Shown here: piece after piece, positions 18,377 through 26,898 of the stretch
How positions within the stretch are numbered: position 1 is the stretch's first letter
How the letters are laid out: every line of letters begins with the position of its first letter
Source of the DNA: Rhizobium leguminosarum bv. trifolii WSM1325
GTDB lineage: Bacteria > Pseudomonadota > Alphaproteobacteria > Rhizobiales > Rhizobiaceae
DNA: 64,000 nucleotides
Reading direction: 5' to 3'
Assembly: GCA_000023185.1 (NCBI GenBank)
Contig: CP001622.1
Span: 62,001 to 126,000 of the forward strand
Program-made: the position numbers and the translations under genes
The notes under the pieces: model-generated
What the model saw: only the letters and a program-made list of their open reading frames with translations
Told to the model about the DNA's origin: nothing
Databases searched by the model: none

Positions 18377-19143
18377 ACCAGAGTGAAAAGGCCAAGGCAT
18401 TCGGAGCATTGCACCGCAAGGGCGACCCGGTTGTTCTTTACAATATCTGGGATGCCGGCACGGCCAAGGCGGTGACCGATGCCGGCGCCAAGGCGCTTGC
18501 AACAGGAAGCTGGTCGGTCGCCGCTGCCCATGGTTATGCCGACGGTGAGAAGCTGCCGATGTCGGTGCTGGTCGAGACGGCAAAATCCATCACCGCTGTC
18601 GTCAATCTGCCGCTTTCGGTCGATTTCGAAGGCGCTTATTCGGCTGAGCCTGAGGGTGCCGCCGCCAACGTCGCCAAGCTGGTGGAGGTCGGCGCTATCG
18701 GCATCAATTTCGAGGATCAGGTGGTCGGCGGTGGCGGGCTTTATCCGGCCGAGAGGCAGGCGGCCCGCATCCGCGCCATTCGCGCCATGGCGGAAGGCGA
18801 GGGCATTCCCTTCTTCATCAACGCTCGCACCGATCTCTTCCTGGCGGAGAGCGATCTTTCCAAACATGCCGGTCTGGTGGAAGAGGCGATCGAGCGGGGC
18901 AAGGCCTATGCGGCCGCCGGCGGCAGCGGCTTCTTCGTTCCTGGCTTGATTGATCCCGCCTTGATCGAGAAGATCTGCGCCGCATCGCCGCTGCCGGTCA
19001 ACATCATGATGCGGACAGGCGCCCCTGACGTGAAGACGCTCGCCAAGCTCGGCGTCGGCCGCATCAGTTATGGTCCGGGGCCTTACCGATCGATGATGGA
19101 AAAGTTGAAACAGGAGGCGGCGGCGATTTATAGCCCGCTCTGA
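18373..19143 (+). CDS. isocitrate lyase / PEP mutase family protein
   Basis: 256 residues with the PEP mutase/isocitrate lyase TIM barrel: NIWDAGTAKAVTDAGAKALATGS near the start, SVDFEGAYS, GINFEDQ (metal site) and FFINARTDLFL. The KKCGH active-site motif of true isocitrate and methylisocitrate lyases is absent. The substrate is therefore unknown; related enzymes cleave or rearrange oxaloacetate-like or phosphonate compounds. The start overlaps the ada stop by four bases, implying coupled translation. Whether it belongs to the alkylation response is inference only. Confidence 0.85.
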   Translation: MNQSEKAKAFGALHRKGDPVVLYNIWDAGTAKAVTDAGAKALATGSWSVAAAHGYADGEKLPMSVLVETAKSITAVVNLPLSVDFEGAYSAEPEGAAANVAKLVEVGAIGINFEDQVVGGGGLYPAERQAARIRAIRAMAEGEGIPFFINARTDLFLAESDLSKHAGLVEEAIERGKAYAAAGGSGFFVPGLIDPALIEKICAASPLPVNIMMRTGAPDVKTLAKLGVGRISYGPGPYRSMMEKLKQEAAAIYSPL

Positions 19144-19208
19144 CGTCGAATGTCCGAGGGCCGCAGATGTGGTGCGAAGCTGCGGCCCGCAATGAAATCC
19201 CGTTCCGC

Positions 19209-20357
19209 TCAGGAACGGAAGCGCAGATTCCGCCGGCTGAGCTGGCTGACCGAGGTGCAGCCCATCAGCTTCATGCCGCGCTCGATCTCGGTGCGCATCG
19301 TCTCCAGCGCCCGTTCGACGCCGGGCTGTCCGGCCGCGGCAAGCGGGAAGAGATAGTAGCGCCCGAGCCCGACGGCCTTCGCCCCCAGCGACAGCGCTTT
19401 AAGAACATGCGTTCCCCGCTGCACGCCGCCATCCATCATCACGTCGACCCGGTCGCCCACGGCGTCGACGATCTCGGCCAACTGGTCGAAAGCGCTGCGC
19501 GAGCCGTCGAGCTGGCGCCCGCCATGATTGGAAAGCACGATGCCGCTGCAGCCGATCTCGGCCGCGCGCTTGGCGTCTTCGACCGACATGATGCCCTTCA
19601 GGCAGAATGGCCCGCCCCATTCGCGCACCATCTCCGCCACGTCGTCCCACGACATCGAGGGGTCCAGCATCTCGGTGAAGTATCGGCTGATCGACAGCGC
19701 GCCGCCATCCATCTTGACGTGGTTTTCGAGCTGCGGCAGCCGGAAGCGCTCATGCGTCAGCCAGTCGATCGCCCAGGAAGGCTTGATCGCGAACTGGGTC
19801 ATGCCGGCAAGATTGAGCTTGAAGGGAATGGCAAAGCCCGTGCGCTTGTCGCGCTCGCGGTTGCCGCCGGTGATGCTGTCGACCGTCAGCATCATCGCCT
19901 GCACGCCGGCATTTTTCGCTCGCGCCATCATCTCGCGGTTGAGGCCACGGTCCTTGTGGAAATAGAACTGATAGACCTGCGGCCCGTTGCTGATCTGTCT
20001 GGCTTCCTCCAGGCTGATCGTGCCGAGCGAGGAGACGCCGAACATCGTGCCATGTTTTGCCGCCGCCGCCGCGACCGCCCGCTCCCCCTGGTGGTGAAAA
20101 AGCCGCTGCAACGCCGTCGGCGAGCAATAGACCGGCATTGCGAGCTTCTGGCCCATGACAGTTACCGACATGTCGACATCGGCCACACCGCGCAAAACGT
20201 CGGGCACCAGATCGCAGGCCTCGAAGGCCGCGGTATTGCGCCGGTACGTCACCTCGTCGTCGGCACCGCCGTCAATATAGTCGAATATCGGTCCGGGAAG
20301 ACGCCGTTTGGCCATGCGCCGGAAATCGTGAAAATTATAGCAGTCTGTCAGGCGCAT
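19209..20357 (-). CDS. lldD: FMN-dependent alpha-hydroxy-acid dehydrogenase, probably L-lactate dehydrogenase
   Basis: 382 residues, one FMN-binding TIM barrel of the lactate oxidase / glycolate oxidase / cytochrome b2 family. Visible blocks are FDYIDGGADDEVTYRRN at the N-terminus, the flavin site in GTMFGVSSLGTISLEE, and the catalytic SNHGGRQLDGSRSAFDQL with the active-site histidine and arginine. It likely oxidises L-lactate to pyruvate, passing electrons to the respiratory chain from the membrane face. Related 2-hydroxy acids such as glycolate or mandelate are possible. Seventy bases separate it from argB; no functional link is evident. Confidence 0.87.
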   Translation of the reverse strand: MRLTDCYNFHDFRRMAKRRLPGPIFDYIDGGADDEVTYRRNTAAFEACDLVPDVLRGVADVDMSVTVMGQKLAMPVYCSPTALQRLFHHQGERAVAAAAAKHGTMFGVSSLGTISLEEARQISNGPQVYQFYFHKDRGLNREMMARAKNAGVQAMMLTVDSITGGNRERDKRTGFAIPFKLNLAGMTQFAIKPSWAIDWLTHERFRLPQLENHVKMDGGALSISRYFTEMLDPSMSWDDVAEMVREWGGPFCLKGIMSVEDAKRAAEIGCSGIVLSNHGGRQLDGSRSAFDQLAEIVDAVGDRVDVMMDGGVQRGTHVLKALSLGAKAVGLGRYYLFPLAAAGQPGVERALETMRTEIERGMKLMGCTSVSQLSRRNLRFRS

Positions 20358-20395
20358 TTGTTTCCTCGATACCCTGTTTCCGCGTCAGGAAGATC

Positions 20396-20417
20396 CGCCC
20401 TTCGCAAGTGAAGGGCG
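20396..20417. terminator. weak hairpin between argB and lldD
   Basis: Eight-base arms CGCCCTTC / GAAGGGCG with a six-base loop lie ten bases beyond the argB stop. There is no clear T-run, so termination of argB transcription is only a possibility. Confidence 0.35.
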
Positions 20418-20426
20418 CAGCCTGGT

Positions 20427-21314
20427 TCAGGGAACGATCAGCGTTCCGACGCCGTGCTCGGTGAAGATCTCGAGCAGCACGGAATGGGCGGTCTTGCCGT
20501 TCAGGATGACGACGCCCTGCACGCCGGCCTTGATCGCATCGATGCAGGTCTCGACCTTGGGGATCATGCCACCCGAAATCGTGCCATCGGCGATCAGCGC
20601 ATGTGCTTCGGCGACAGAAAGCTCCTTGATGAGCTGGCCGTTCTTGTCGAGCACGCCCGGCACATCGGTCAGGAACAGCAGCCGGGTGGCGTTCAGCGCA
20701 CCGGCAATGGCGCCGGCGAAGGTATCTGCATTGATATTGTAGGTGGCGCCGTCGCGGCCAGGCGCCACGGGGGCGATGACCGGGATCATCTCGGAGCGGG
20801 CAAGCAGATCGAGCAGCGTCCGGTCGACCTCGACCACTTCGCCGACGAAACCGAGATCGAGCACGCGCTCGATGTTCGAATCCGGATCTTTGATGGTCTT
20901 GCGCGCCTTTTCGGCGAAGACCATGTTGCCGTCCTTGCCGCAAAGGCCGATCGCCCATTCGCCGGTCTGATTGATGAGCGCGACGATTTCCTTGTTGATC
21001 GAGCCGGCGAGCACCATTTCGACGATCTCGACCGTTTTCTGGTCGGTGACGCGAAGGCCGCCCTCGAATTTCGATTCGATGCCCATCTTGCTCAGCATGG
21101 CGCCGATCTGCGGGCCGCCGCCGTGAACGACGATCGGGTTGACGCCCGATTGCTTCAACAGCGCGATGTCGCTGGCAAAGGCCTTGCCGAGCTCGGGATT
21201 GCCCATGGCGTGACCGCCATATTTCACGACAATCGTTTTGTTCTCGTAACGCTGCATGAAGGGCAGAGCTTTGGCCAGAAGCCGTGCCTGCATTTCGCTT
21301 TCGGTTTCGTTCAT
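20427..21314 (-). CDS. argB: acetylglutamate kinase
   Basis: 295-residue amino-acid kinase. The N-terminal helix [20 protein letters not shown] is followed by [11 protein letters not shown] (phosphate-binding lysine and glycines), [13 protein letters not shown] (acetylglutamate site) and a C-terminal [14 protein letters not shown] block. It catalyses the second step of arginine synthesis. The N-terminal helix before the core is typical of the hexameric, arginine-inhibited ArgB type, so feedback control by arginine is likely. The ATG at 21314 fits the family; the frame opens 62 codons earlier, overlapping the region upstream of the ECF sigma gene. Confidence 0.96.
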   Translation of the reverse strand: MNETESEMQARLLAKALPFMQRYENKTIVVKYGGHAMGNPELGKAFASDIALLKQSGVNPIVVHGGGPQIGAMLSKMGIESKFEGGLRVTDQKTVEIVEMVLAGSINKEIVALINQTGEWAIGLCGKDGNMVFAEKARKTIKDPDSNIERVLDLGFVGEVVEVDRTLLDLLARSEMIPVIAPVAPGRDGATYNINADTFAGAIAGALNATRLLFLTDVPGVLDKNGQLIKELSVAEAHALIADGTISGGMIPKVETCIDAIKAGVQGVVILNGKTAHSVLLEIFTEHGVGTLIVP

Positions 21315-21457
21315 GGGAACCCCGCAGAATTGTTCGCGGCCTTTTATCGCAAGTTTCTGACCGAGGGAATAATCCAGAGGGCAACAGTTTTTCGTATCTG
21401 GCGCGGAGCCGGACGCCGTTACCGTCTGGCGCACGTAAGCTTGAGATGAGGAACGGC

Positions 21458-21997
21458 ATGCAAGGCGATGACATCGCAGACCTGATCGGCCGCGTCGCAC
21501 TCGGCGATCGCAGGGCTTTCGTGGCCCTCTACAATCAGACCGGACCGAAACTTTTCTCGATCTGCCTGCGTATCTTGAAGGATCGCACGGAAGCCGAGGA
21601 AGCCCTGCAGGAAGCCTATATCAGCATCTGGCAACGCGCTCGCAGCTTCTCCGTCGCCTCGGGTTCGTCCTCGGCATGGCTGGCTGCAATTGCCCGCAAC
21701 CGGTCGATCGATGCGCTGCGGGCGCGCAAGCCCGTCGCCGACGAATTGGACACGGTCTATGATCTGGCCGATGCCGGAGCCGACCCGGAAATGCAGACGG
21801 TGACCAAGGATGAAGGAAGGCGGATTGACACCTGCATGGAAGAGTTGGAAGCTGATCGTGCGGTCGCCGTGAAACGGGCTTATGTCGAAGGGCTGAGCTA
21901 TCAGGAACTGGCCGATCAGTTTGGTATTCCGCTGAACACGATGCGGACCTGGCTCAGGCGCAGCCTCTTGAAACTGAGAGAGTGCATGGAACGATGA
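21458..21997 (+). CDS. ECF-type RNA polymerase sigma factor
   Basis: 179 residues with sigma region 2 (about 10-80, [19 protein letters not shown] and [16 protein letters not shown]) and region 4 (about 120-175, [29 protein letters not shown]). A region 3 is absent, as expected for the ECF class. The ATG at 21458 is preferred because GAGGAACGGC places a ribosome site eight bases before it; an ATG at 21446 is the alternative. The stop overlaps the anti-sigma start by four bases. The pairing with a RskA/ChrR-like anti-sigma and a fasciclin gene resembles sigma-K/SigK-type loci, so a stress role is inferred. Confidence 0.9.
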   Translation: MQGDDIADLIGRVALGDRRAFVALYNQTGPKLFSICLRILKDRTEAEEALQEAYISIWQRARSFSVASGSSSAWLAAIARNRSIDALRARKPVADELDTVYDLADAGADPEMQTVTKDEGRRIDTCMEELEADRAVAVKRAYVEGLSYQELADQFGIPLNTMRTWLRRSLLKLRECMER

Positions 21998-22713
21998 CAT
22001 CGCCCGATAAAAGCAAGGGAGACCGCTCCCGCGACGAGGTTCTCGCCGGCGAATATGTGCTTGGCGTCCTGTCGTTGCAGGATCGCCGGGTGGTGGAAGA
22101 GCGCATGCGCCACGACCGCCCCTTCGCTGCGATCGTCAGCCGCTGGGAAACCAACCTCTCCGCCTTCAACGACGAGTATGAAGGCGTTGCTCCGAACCGG
22201 GAAACCTTCAAGCAGATCGAGGCACGGCTGTTCGGCGATGGCCAAAAGCCCCCATCCTTTTCGCAGGGGCTCTGGAATTCCGCCGTTTTCTGGCGCTCGC
22301 TGAGCTTCGCCTGCATCGTCGTCGCCGTCAGCGCTGTCATCTTCGCCTCCGGCGTGGTGCCGGAGCCGCAGGGGCCGGCACCACTGGTAGCCTCGCTTTC
22401 GGGCCAGAACAGCACCATCAATCTTCTCGCCTCCTATGAGCTGCAGAGCGGCCGGCTGAAGATCGTGCCGGTCGCCGCCGGCAAGCCGGAGGAGAAGTCG
22501 CTGGAACTCTGGCTGGTACCGGGCAGCGGCATGACGAGATCGCTCGGCGTCTTCCAGCCGGGCGAGAGCGGTGAACTTGTCATCCCCGCCGATCTGCGCA
22601 GCCAGGTCGCCGATGGCGCAACGCTTGCCGTCAGCCTCGAACCCTTCGGCGGTTCGCCGACCGGCCAGGCGACCGGTCCGGTGATCGCAAGCGGTCCCCT
22701 GCACCGACCATAA
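21994..22713 (+). CDS. membrane anti-sigma factor (RskA-like)
   Basis: 239 residues. The N-terminal cytoplasmic part (1-95) starts with the zinc-less anti-sigma fold, recognisable by EVLAGEYVLGVLSLQDRRVVEERM. One transmembrane segment follows at about 100-122 (SLSFACIVVAVSAVIFASGVV). The periplasmic C-terminal domain (about 125-239) is the RskA/anti-sigma-K type, with KSLELWLVP and SVEPFGG-like strands (read here as SLEPFGGSPTG). It should hold the upstream ECF sigma inactive until an envelope signal releases it. Translation is coupled to the sigma gene by an ATGA overlap. Confidence 0.88.
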   Translation: MTSPDKSKGDRSRDEVLAGEYVLGVLSLQDRRVVEERMRHDRPFAAIVSRWETNLSAFNDEYEGVAPNRETFKQIEARLFGDGQKPPSFSQGLWNSAVFWRSLSFACIVVAVSAVIFASGVVPEPQGPAPLVASLSGQNSTINLLASYELQSGRLKIVPVAAGKPEEKSLELWLVPGSGMTRSLGVFQPGESGELVIPADLRSQVADGATLAVSLEPFGGSPTGQATGPVIASGPLHRP

Positions 22714-22835
22714 CCGTCTCGGCCATAAATCATGTCTCCTCACTGAAACTCTTCGGCGCGGCCCTCCGTAGTTCGAAATGTCCGGACGACGCTCAGGCAT
22801 AAAGCCCGCGGATGGTGTCCGGTGAGGAGAAAATC

Positions 22836-23390
22836 ATGATCAAGTCCGTATTGCGCGGCGTCGCGCTCGCCACAGCCATGTCCGCCGTCGCCTTTGCCGC
22901 CGCCAAGAATCCAGTGGTCGGCGGCGCTGCGATGTTCGATAGCAAGAACATCATCGAGAACGCCGTGAATTCCAAAGATCACACGACGCTGGTCGCAGCC
23001 GTCAAGGCGGCAGGCCTGGTCGGCACGCTCGAAGGCAAGGGCCCCTTCACCGTCTTTGCGCCGACCAACGAAGCTTTTGCCGCGCTGCCGAAGGGCACCG
23101 TCGATACGCTGCTGAAGCCGGAAAACAAGGCGACGCTGACCAAGGTTCTGACCTGCCACGTCGTTGCCGCCGATGCGATGGCCAAGACCGTTGCCAAGAT
23201 GATCAAGGATGACGGCGGCGAGCACGACATCAAGACCGTCGGCGGCTGCGTGCTGAAAGCCAAGGAAAACATGGGCAAGATCACCCTGACCGATGAAAAC
23301 GGCGGTGTCTCCCATGTGACGATCGCCGACGTCAAACAGTCGAACGGCGTCATCCATGTCGTCGACAAGGTGCTGCTGCCGAAGATGTAA
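22836..23390 (+). CDS. exported fasciclin-domain protein
   Basis: 184 residues: a signal peptide (about 1-20, AMSAVAFAAA) and one FAS1 domain. The two conserved blocks are GPFTVFAPTNEAFAALPKGTVDTLL and NGVIHVVDKVLLPKM. Such proteins are secreted or periplasmic and can mediate adhesion; the S. meliloti homologue is known as a nodule-expressed protein. It lies 122 bases after the anti-sigma gene on the same strand and is a natural candidate target of that sigma factor. I could not identify a convincing ECF promoter in the gap. Confidence 0.88.
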   Translation: MIKSVLRGVALATAMSAVAFAAAKNPVVGGAAMFDSKNIIENAVNSKDHTTLVAAVKAAGLVGTLEGKGPFTVFAPTNEAFAALPKGTVDTLLKPENKATLTKVLTCHVVAADAMAKTVAKMIKDDGGEHDIKTVGGCVLKAKENMGKITLTDENGGVSHVTIADVKQSNGVIHVVDKVLLPKM

Positions 23391-23427
23391 GCCCGCTCGT
23401 ATCGCCAGACGCATTGGGGCGCTCCTA

Positions 23428-23596
23428 GAGCCATTCCAGGAAAAGCGCAGAGCGGTTTTCCGTCCGGAATTGCGCAAAAACAAAAGGTTAGAGCGGTTCT
23501 GCGCTTCCATAAAAAGCTGAACGCTCTAAGGGCCCCCCAAACACAAATTGATGAGGTGGCTAGCGCATAACCCCGAAAATCGGAATCGATTTTCGG
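23428..23596. repeat. rhizobial intergenic repeat cluster
   Basis: Bases 23428-23496 closely match 46665-46735 (shared segments include AGCGGTTTT and GGAATTGCG). A second palindrome, CCGAAAATC / GATTTTCGG, lies at 23573-23596. The cluster fills most of the 270-base gap between the fasciclin gene and the convergent kinase gene. No gene is seen in it. Confidence 0.65.
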
Positions 23597-23662
23597 AAAG
23601 GATTACGCGCAGATTCAAAATGATAGAGCGTCCCTAGTGCGTCTGAAAAGGCGCGCGGCGCT

Positions 23663-24739
23663 CTATTGGGCCGCTTCAGCTCTCGGGAAGACGAGGGAGA
23701 CACTCATGCCGGTGTCAGGGGATGAGCTGACTTCAACCTCGGCGCGGGCATTCTGTTTCAGTGACTGTACGATCATCGCGCTCAGCTTTCCCGGCTGCGG
23801 CCAGGTCACATCCTGGGGAAGACCGACCCCGTTATCAGCAACGGTGATCCTGCAGCCGGTTTCGCTGACGACACAGCGGAGTGTGATTTCGCCGCCATCA
23901 CGCCCCACGAAGGCATGCTTCAGCGTATTGGTGAGGAGTTCGTTGATGACGAGGCCGGCCGGCATGGCGACATCGACCGAAACCGGCCAGGTATCGACCT
24001 TCATGTCCAGCCGGATCCCTTCCACGGCATGGGCCGCCATCACCGAGGCGGCAATCTGGCTGACATAGGTGCCAAGATCGACAGTGGCGCCTTTCTCTTC
24101 GTCTGACAGCGAGCGATAGAGCAGGGCCAAGGCTTCAATCCGCCCGGCAAGCCGTGCAAATCTTTCGCTTTCCTCATTCTGTTGAGCATTGCGCGCCTCC
24201 ATTCGGATGAGCGCCGTGATCATCTGGAGATTGTTCTTCACGCGATGCTGTAGTTCCCGCAGAAGGACATCTTTCTCCGTCAGCAGTTCGCTGAAGCTCT
24301 CGGCGGCTGTCGCCTCACTGCGGGCAGCAAAGGCCACCAATCGGAAAAGCGGCGTGTCATCATCGTCGACGATCGTATTCGACCAGACATCGATAATGAC
24401 GGTGCTCTCGGGTTCGGCCACCAGCGAGAAGGCACCAATATATTCCTCAGCAGAGGTCACAGCTGCCGTGAGCGGCACCTCTCCGGAGACGGCGGTGGAA
24501 TTCAATTCAATGTCCGGCCAGGGTTTCCCCTGGACCTCGGTTGCCCCAAGCGCCGTCAGCCGTTCGAATTCGAGGTTGACGTAAATCAGCGGCTCGTTCC
24601 CACCGAGTTCGGAGACAGCCACCGCGAATGGCACATGATCGAGAAAGTGTCGAAACCGGTCATCGTCAAGGGCTTCGGCAAGGTGGGGCAAGTTGCCGAC
24701 GCCTTCGGGCGAAATCGGCTGGTCTTTGCTATCGGTCAT
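23663..24739 (-). CDS. HWE/HisKA_2-type sensor histidine kinase with PAS domain
   Basis: 358 residues, soluble. A PAS-like domain occupies about residues 25-145 (FLDHVPFAVAVSELGGNEPLIYVNLEFERLTAL). The HisKA_2 dimerisation helix has phospho-acceptor His in LLRELQHRVKNNLQMITALI (about residue 170), and an HATPase domain follows (about 250-355, NELLTNTLKHAF and ITVADNGVGLP). The PAS core lacks the NCRFLQ cysteine motif of LOV photoreceptors, so light sensing is not supported. The ATG at 24739 is used; an overlapping TTG one codon earlier is the alternative. No response regulator gene is adjacent, so the partner is unknown; proteins of this class in alphaproteobacteria often feed the PhyR general stress response. 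Confidence 0.87.
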   Translation of the reverse strand: MTDSKDQPISPEGVGNLPHLAEALDDDRFRHFLDHVPFAVAVSELGGNEPLIYVNLEFERLTALGATEVQGKPWPDIELNSTAVSGEVPLTAAVTSAEEYIGAFSLVAEPESTVIIDVWSNTIVDDDDTPLFRLVAFAARSEATAAESFSELLTEKDVLLRELQHRVKNNLQMITALIRMEARNAQQNEESERFARLAGRIEALALLYRSLSDEEKGATVDLGTYVSQIAASVMAAHAVEGIRLDMKVDTWPVSVDVAMPAGLVINELLTNTLKHAFVGRDGGEITLRCVVSETGCRITVADNGVGLPQDVTWPQPGKLSAMIVQSLKQNARAEVEVSSSPDTGMSVSLVFPRAEAAQ

Positions 24740-24860
24740 CAAATATTACTCTTGGACGCGGCTTTTCCCGCACAGCAGGAGAACTAGGGTTGCTTTAAAA
24801 ACTGCTGGGACGCAAGCGTTGATCGGCGGCGCGTCCATCGATTTCCGGCCACAGGGTGAT

Positions 24861-25136
24861 TTAAGCCCGGTCATAGGTAAATGACGTCAGCAGGGTCGTG
24901 ACGAAATTGCTCGCCCTTTCCTTGACCAGCACTTCCGTCCATTCATCAGTCCCGCGCAGCCGCAAATCCGTGTAAATACTGTCGACGGCCGCTTCTTCGA
25001 TACGCTTGATATGCGTCTTGAACGAAGCCTCGCCGCCGCCGTGATACATGTCTCTGATCACCATGCGCAGAATTTCCTGAATGGCGATCTGCCAGGCCGT
25101 ATTGATCGACTGAAGTTCCTGCGGAGTCTCTGCCAT
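24861..25136 (-). CDS. small protein of unknown function
   Basis: 91 residues, soluble, mostly helical by composition (MAETPQELQSINTAWQIAIQEILRMVIRDMYHGGG...). No signal peptide or known motif is recognised. The start at 25136 is chosen over a frame opening 11 codons earlier because the N-terminus then begins after a plausible ribosome site region (TGCGAGTGAA lacks a strong site, so this is tentative). It lies between the sensor kinase and another small gene on the same strand. Codon use matches its neighbours, which supports it being real. Confidence 0.6.
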   Translation of the reverse strand: MAETPQELQSINTAWQIAIQEILRMVIRDMYHGGGEASFKTHIKRIEEAAVDSIYTDLRLRGTDEWTEVLVKERASNFVTTLLTSFTYDRA

Positions 25137-25256
25137 TGATGCTTCCTTGATGCGAGTGAATATCAGCACGCTTTGGGTCGTGTGCAGCGCGCGATCTGTA
25201 AGCCCGTCATTTCAGACGCGTTTTAAGTCTCGAGCCTTGGCGATCGGGTTGTGATC

Positions 25257-25481
25257 TCAGCGGGCCCTGGCGCGTTTTGCAATGAGGGCAGAGGTTGCCG
25301 ACACCCGGTCACTCTGTTCCCTGGCAAGCCGGGCCTCCCGAAGCCGCAACGTCTTTGCCTGTTGCGACTGGGCGTCGGATTCGAGCTCTTCGGCCGCCTG
25401 GTTCTTCGCGAAGAACTGGGTCTGGACGTTGCCGAAGGCAATCTCCGCCCGCTGTCGAGATTTGCTGTATGTCTCTGTCAT
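25257..25481 (-). CDS. small charged helical protein of unknown function
   Basis: 74 residues beginning MTETYSKSRQRAEIAFGNVQ, then strongly charged and alanine/glutamine-rich (AEELESDAQSQQAKTLRLREARLAREQ), probably a long helix or coiled coil. I recall similar short proteins in other rhizobia but know no function. It lies downstream of cspA on the same strand, past a clear terminator, so it would be transcribed separately or by read-through. The start is set at 25481 by the N-terminal composition; the frame is open upstream. Confidence 0.65.
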   Translation of the reverse strand: MTETYSKSRQRAEIAFGNVQTQFFAKNQAAEELESDAQSQQAKTLRLREARLAREQSDRVSATSALIAKRARAR

Positions 25482-25520
25482 GTTGGCTCCGATACGGGTG
25501 GGCTCGACGCGCGAGCGAAA

Positions 25521-25551
25521 ACAAAAAAGGCCAGGCAAATCGCCTGGCCTT
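25521..25551 (-). terminator. rho-independent terminator of cspA
   Basis: Ten-base arms AAGGCCAGGC / GCCTGGCCTT at 25527-25536 and 25542-25551, with a run of T on the minus-strand 3' side (TTTTTTGTTTT). It lies about 60 bases after the cspA stop. Confidence 0.85.
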
Positions 25552-25614
25552 GGATTGATAACGTGCTTCCGGCAGTGCCAGTACATCCGTGGTCAAAGGG
25601 AAGCAGATACCGAT

Positions 25615-25824
25615 TTAAGCGTTCTGGAGATTGCAAGCGGACATCTTGCCCGACTTGTTGTCGCGCTCGAGGTCGAAGCCGATCTTCTGGCCTTCGACGA
25701 GTTCGCGCATTCCGGCGCGCTCGACGGCGGAGATGTGAACGAAGGCGTCGTCGCCGCCATTATCAGGCTGAATGAAGCCGAAGCCTTTGGTGGAATTGAA
25801 CCATTTAACTGTGCCAGTGGCCAT
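25615..25824 (-). CDS. cspA: cold-shock protein CspA
   Basis: 69-residue single cold-shock domain. RNP1 is KGFGFIQPD and RNP2 is DAFVHISAV, both intact. The protein binds single-stranded RNA/DNA and acts as an RNA chaperone and antiterminator. The start at 25824 gives [14 protein letters not shown]. Its transcript probably starts near 25963, giving a leader of about 140 bases, as in cold-inducible csp genes whose leader RNA responds to temperature. A terminator follows downstream. Confidence 0.96.
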   Translation of the reverse strand: MATGTVKWFNSTKGFGFIQPDNGGDDAFVHISAVERAGMRELVEGQKIGFDLERDNKSGKMSACNLQNA

Positions 25825-25969
25825 GATGATGAACCCTTTCATAGCAATATTGAAGAACCGCAACGCCAAGGCGATGCGGATGGTGATAGCGATTTTTGAA
25901 AGGAAGTTCGTTCAGAGCGCGGTGCCAATCGCGCGATAACCAAGCCAGCAAGCAAAATTCGATGCTCGC

Positions 25970-25998
25970 TATCTAGCTCATCAAAGCTGCTTCGTCAA
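25970..25998 (-). promoter_or_regulatory. cspA promoter
   Basis: On the minus strand TTGACG (25998-25993) and TAGATA (25975-25970) are 17 bases apart, a near-consensus vegetative promoter. It lies about 146 bases before the cspA start codon, defining a long 5' leader. Confidence 0.7.
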
Positions 25999-26091
25999 CC
26001 TTTAGTTTTCAACTGTAAGCAGATTCAACTGTTGGATGTCGCTGAGGCCTTTACACCAGACAAGTCGCCGCGTCCGGCGCGCGTATGCCCT

Positions 26092-26745
26092 CTACTTCCA
26101 GCGGGCGATACCGACGGTTTCGGCGATCGCCTGGCGCAGTTCGTCCAGTCCATCGCCCTTTTCCGAGGAGGTGGACAGCACGCCGGGATAGGCGGCCGGG
26201 CGCTTGCGGATCTTTTCTGCCGTTTCGGCAAGCAGCTTCGGCACGCCAGCCGCCTTGATCTTGTCGGTCTTGGTCAGCACGATCTGGTAGGAGACGGCGG
26301 CCTTGTCGAGCAGATCGAGCACGTCGTCGTCGTTCTTCTTGATGCCGTGGCGGCTGTCGATCAGCACATAGACGCGCTTCAGCGTCGCGCGGCCGCGCAG
26401 GTAATCGAAGACGAGCTTGGTCCATTTGTCGACCTGCTCTTTCGGCGCCTGCGCATAACCATAGCCCGGCATGTCGACGATCGCCGTCGGCGGCAGGTCT
26501 TGGCCTTCGCCGGAATAACCGTCCGGAACGAAATAGTTCAGTTCCTGCGTGCGTCCCGGCGTGTTCGAGGTGCGCGCCAGGCCCTTCTGACCGACCAGCG
26601 CATTGATCAGCGAGGATTTGCCGACATTCGAGCGACCGGCAAAGGCCACTTCCAACGGCCCTTCCGGCGGCAGGAAGTTCAGGGACGGTACGCCGCGGAT
26701 GAAGATCCACGGGTGGCCGAAGAGCGGCTTTTCGGTTTCGGGCAT
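26092..26745 (-). CDS. engB: ribosome biogenesis GTP-binding protein EngB (YihA/YsxC)
   Basis: 217-residue small GTPase. G1 is [14 protein letters not shown], the switch region is [12 protein letters not shown]3 is DMPGYGYA, and G4 is LTKTDKIK. It acts in late assembly of the 50S subunit and is essential in many bacteria. It follows yidC on the same strand after a terminator hairpin. In several rhizobia the order rpmH-rnpA-yidC-engB is followed by argB; here argB is about 5 kb away, with the sigma/anti-sigma and cspA genes in between. Confidence 0.95.
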   Translation of the reverse strand: MPETEKPLFGHPWIFIRGVPSLNFLPPEGPLEVAFAGRSNVGKSSLINALVGQKGLARTSNTPGRTQELNYFVPDGYSGEGQDLPPTAIVDMPGYGYAQAPKEQVDKWTKLVFDYLRGRATLKRVYVLIDSRHGIKKNDDDVLDLLDKAAVSYQIVLTKTDKIKAAGVPKLLAETAEKIRKRPAAYPGVLSTSSEKGDGLDELRQAIAETVGIARWK

Positions 26746-26868
26746 GCGGGCTCTGCAATCTCTGGGTTGGGTCTTTTACCGGGCTTCGTGGTTTTGCAGG
26801 CGGATGTCAAGCTTCGAGGCCGTTTGCAGGCTATGGCTTTGCCTCCTTCTTCCGCTGCCGCAAAAGAA

Positions 26869-26890
26869 AAGCCCCGCCGGAGCGGGGCTT
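26869..26890 (-). terminator. terminator after yidC
   Basis: Nine-base arms AAGCCCCGC / GCGGGGCTT with a short loop, followed on the minus strand by TTTTCTTTTG. It lies nine bases beyond the yidC stop and would reduce read-through into engB. Confidence 0.8.
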
Positions 26891-26898
26891 GGCAGGCA

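Noticed and set aside
23663..24739. A LOV-type blue-light receptor kinase
   Set aside because: The PAS domain lacks the flavin-binding cysteine motif.
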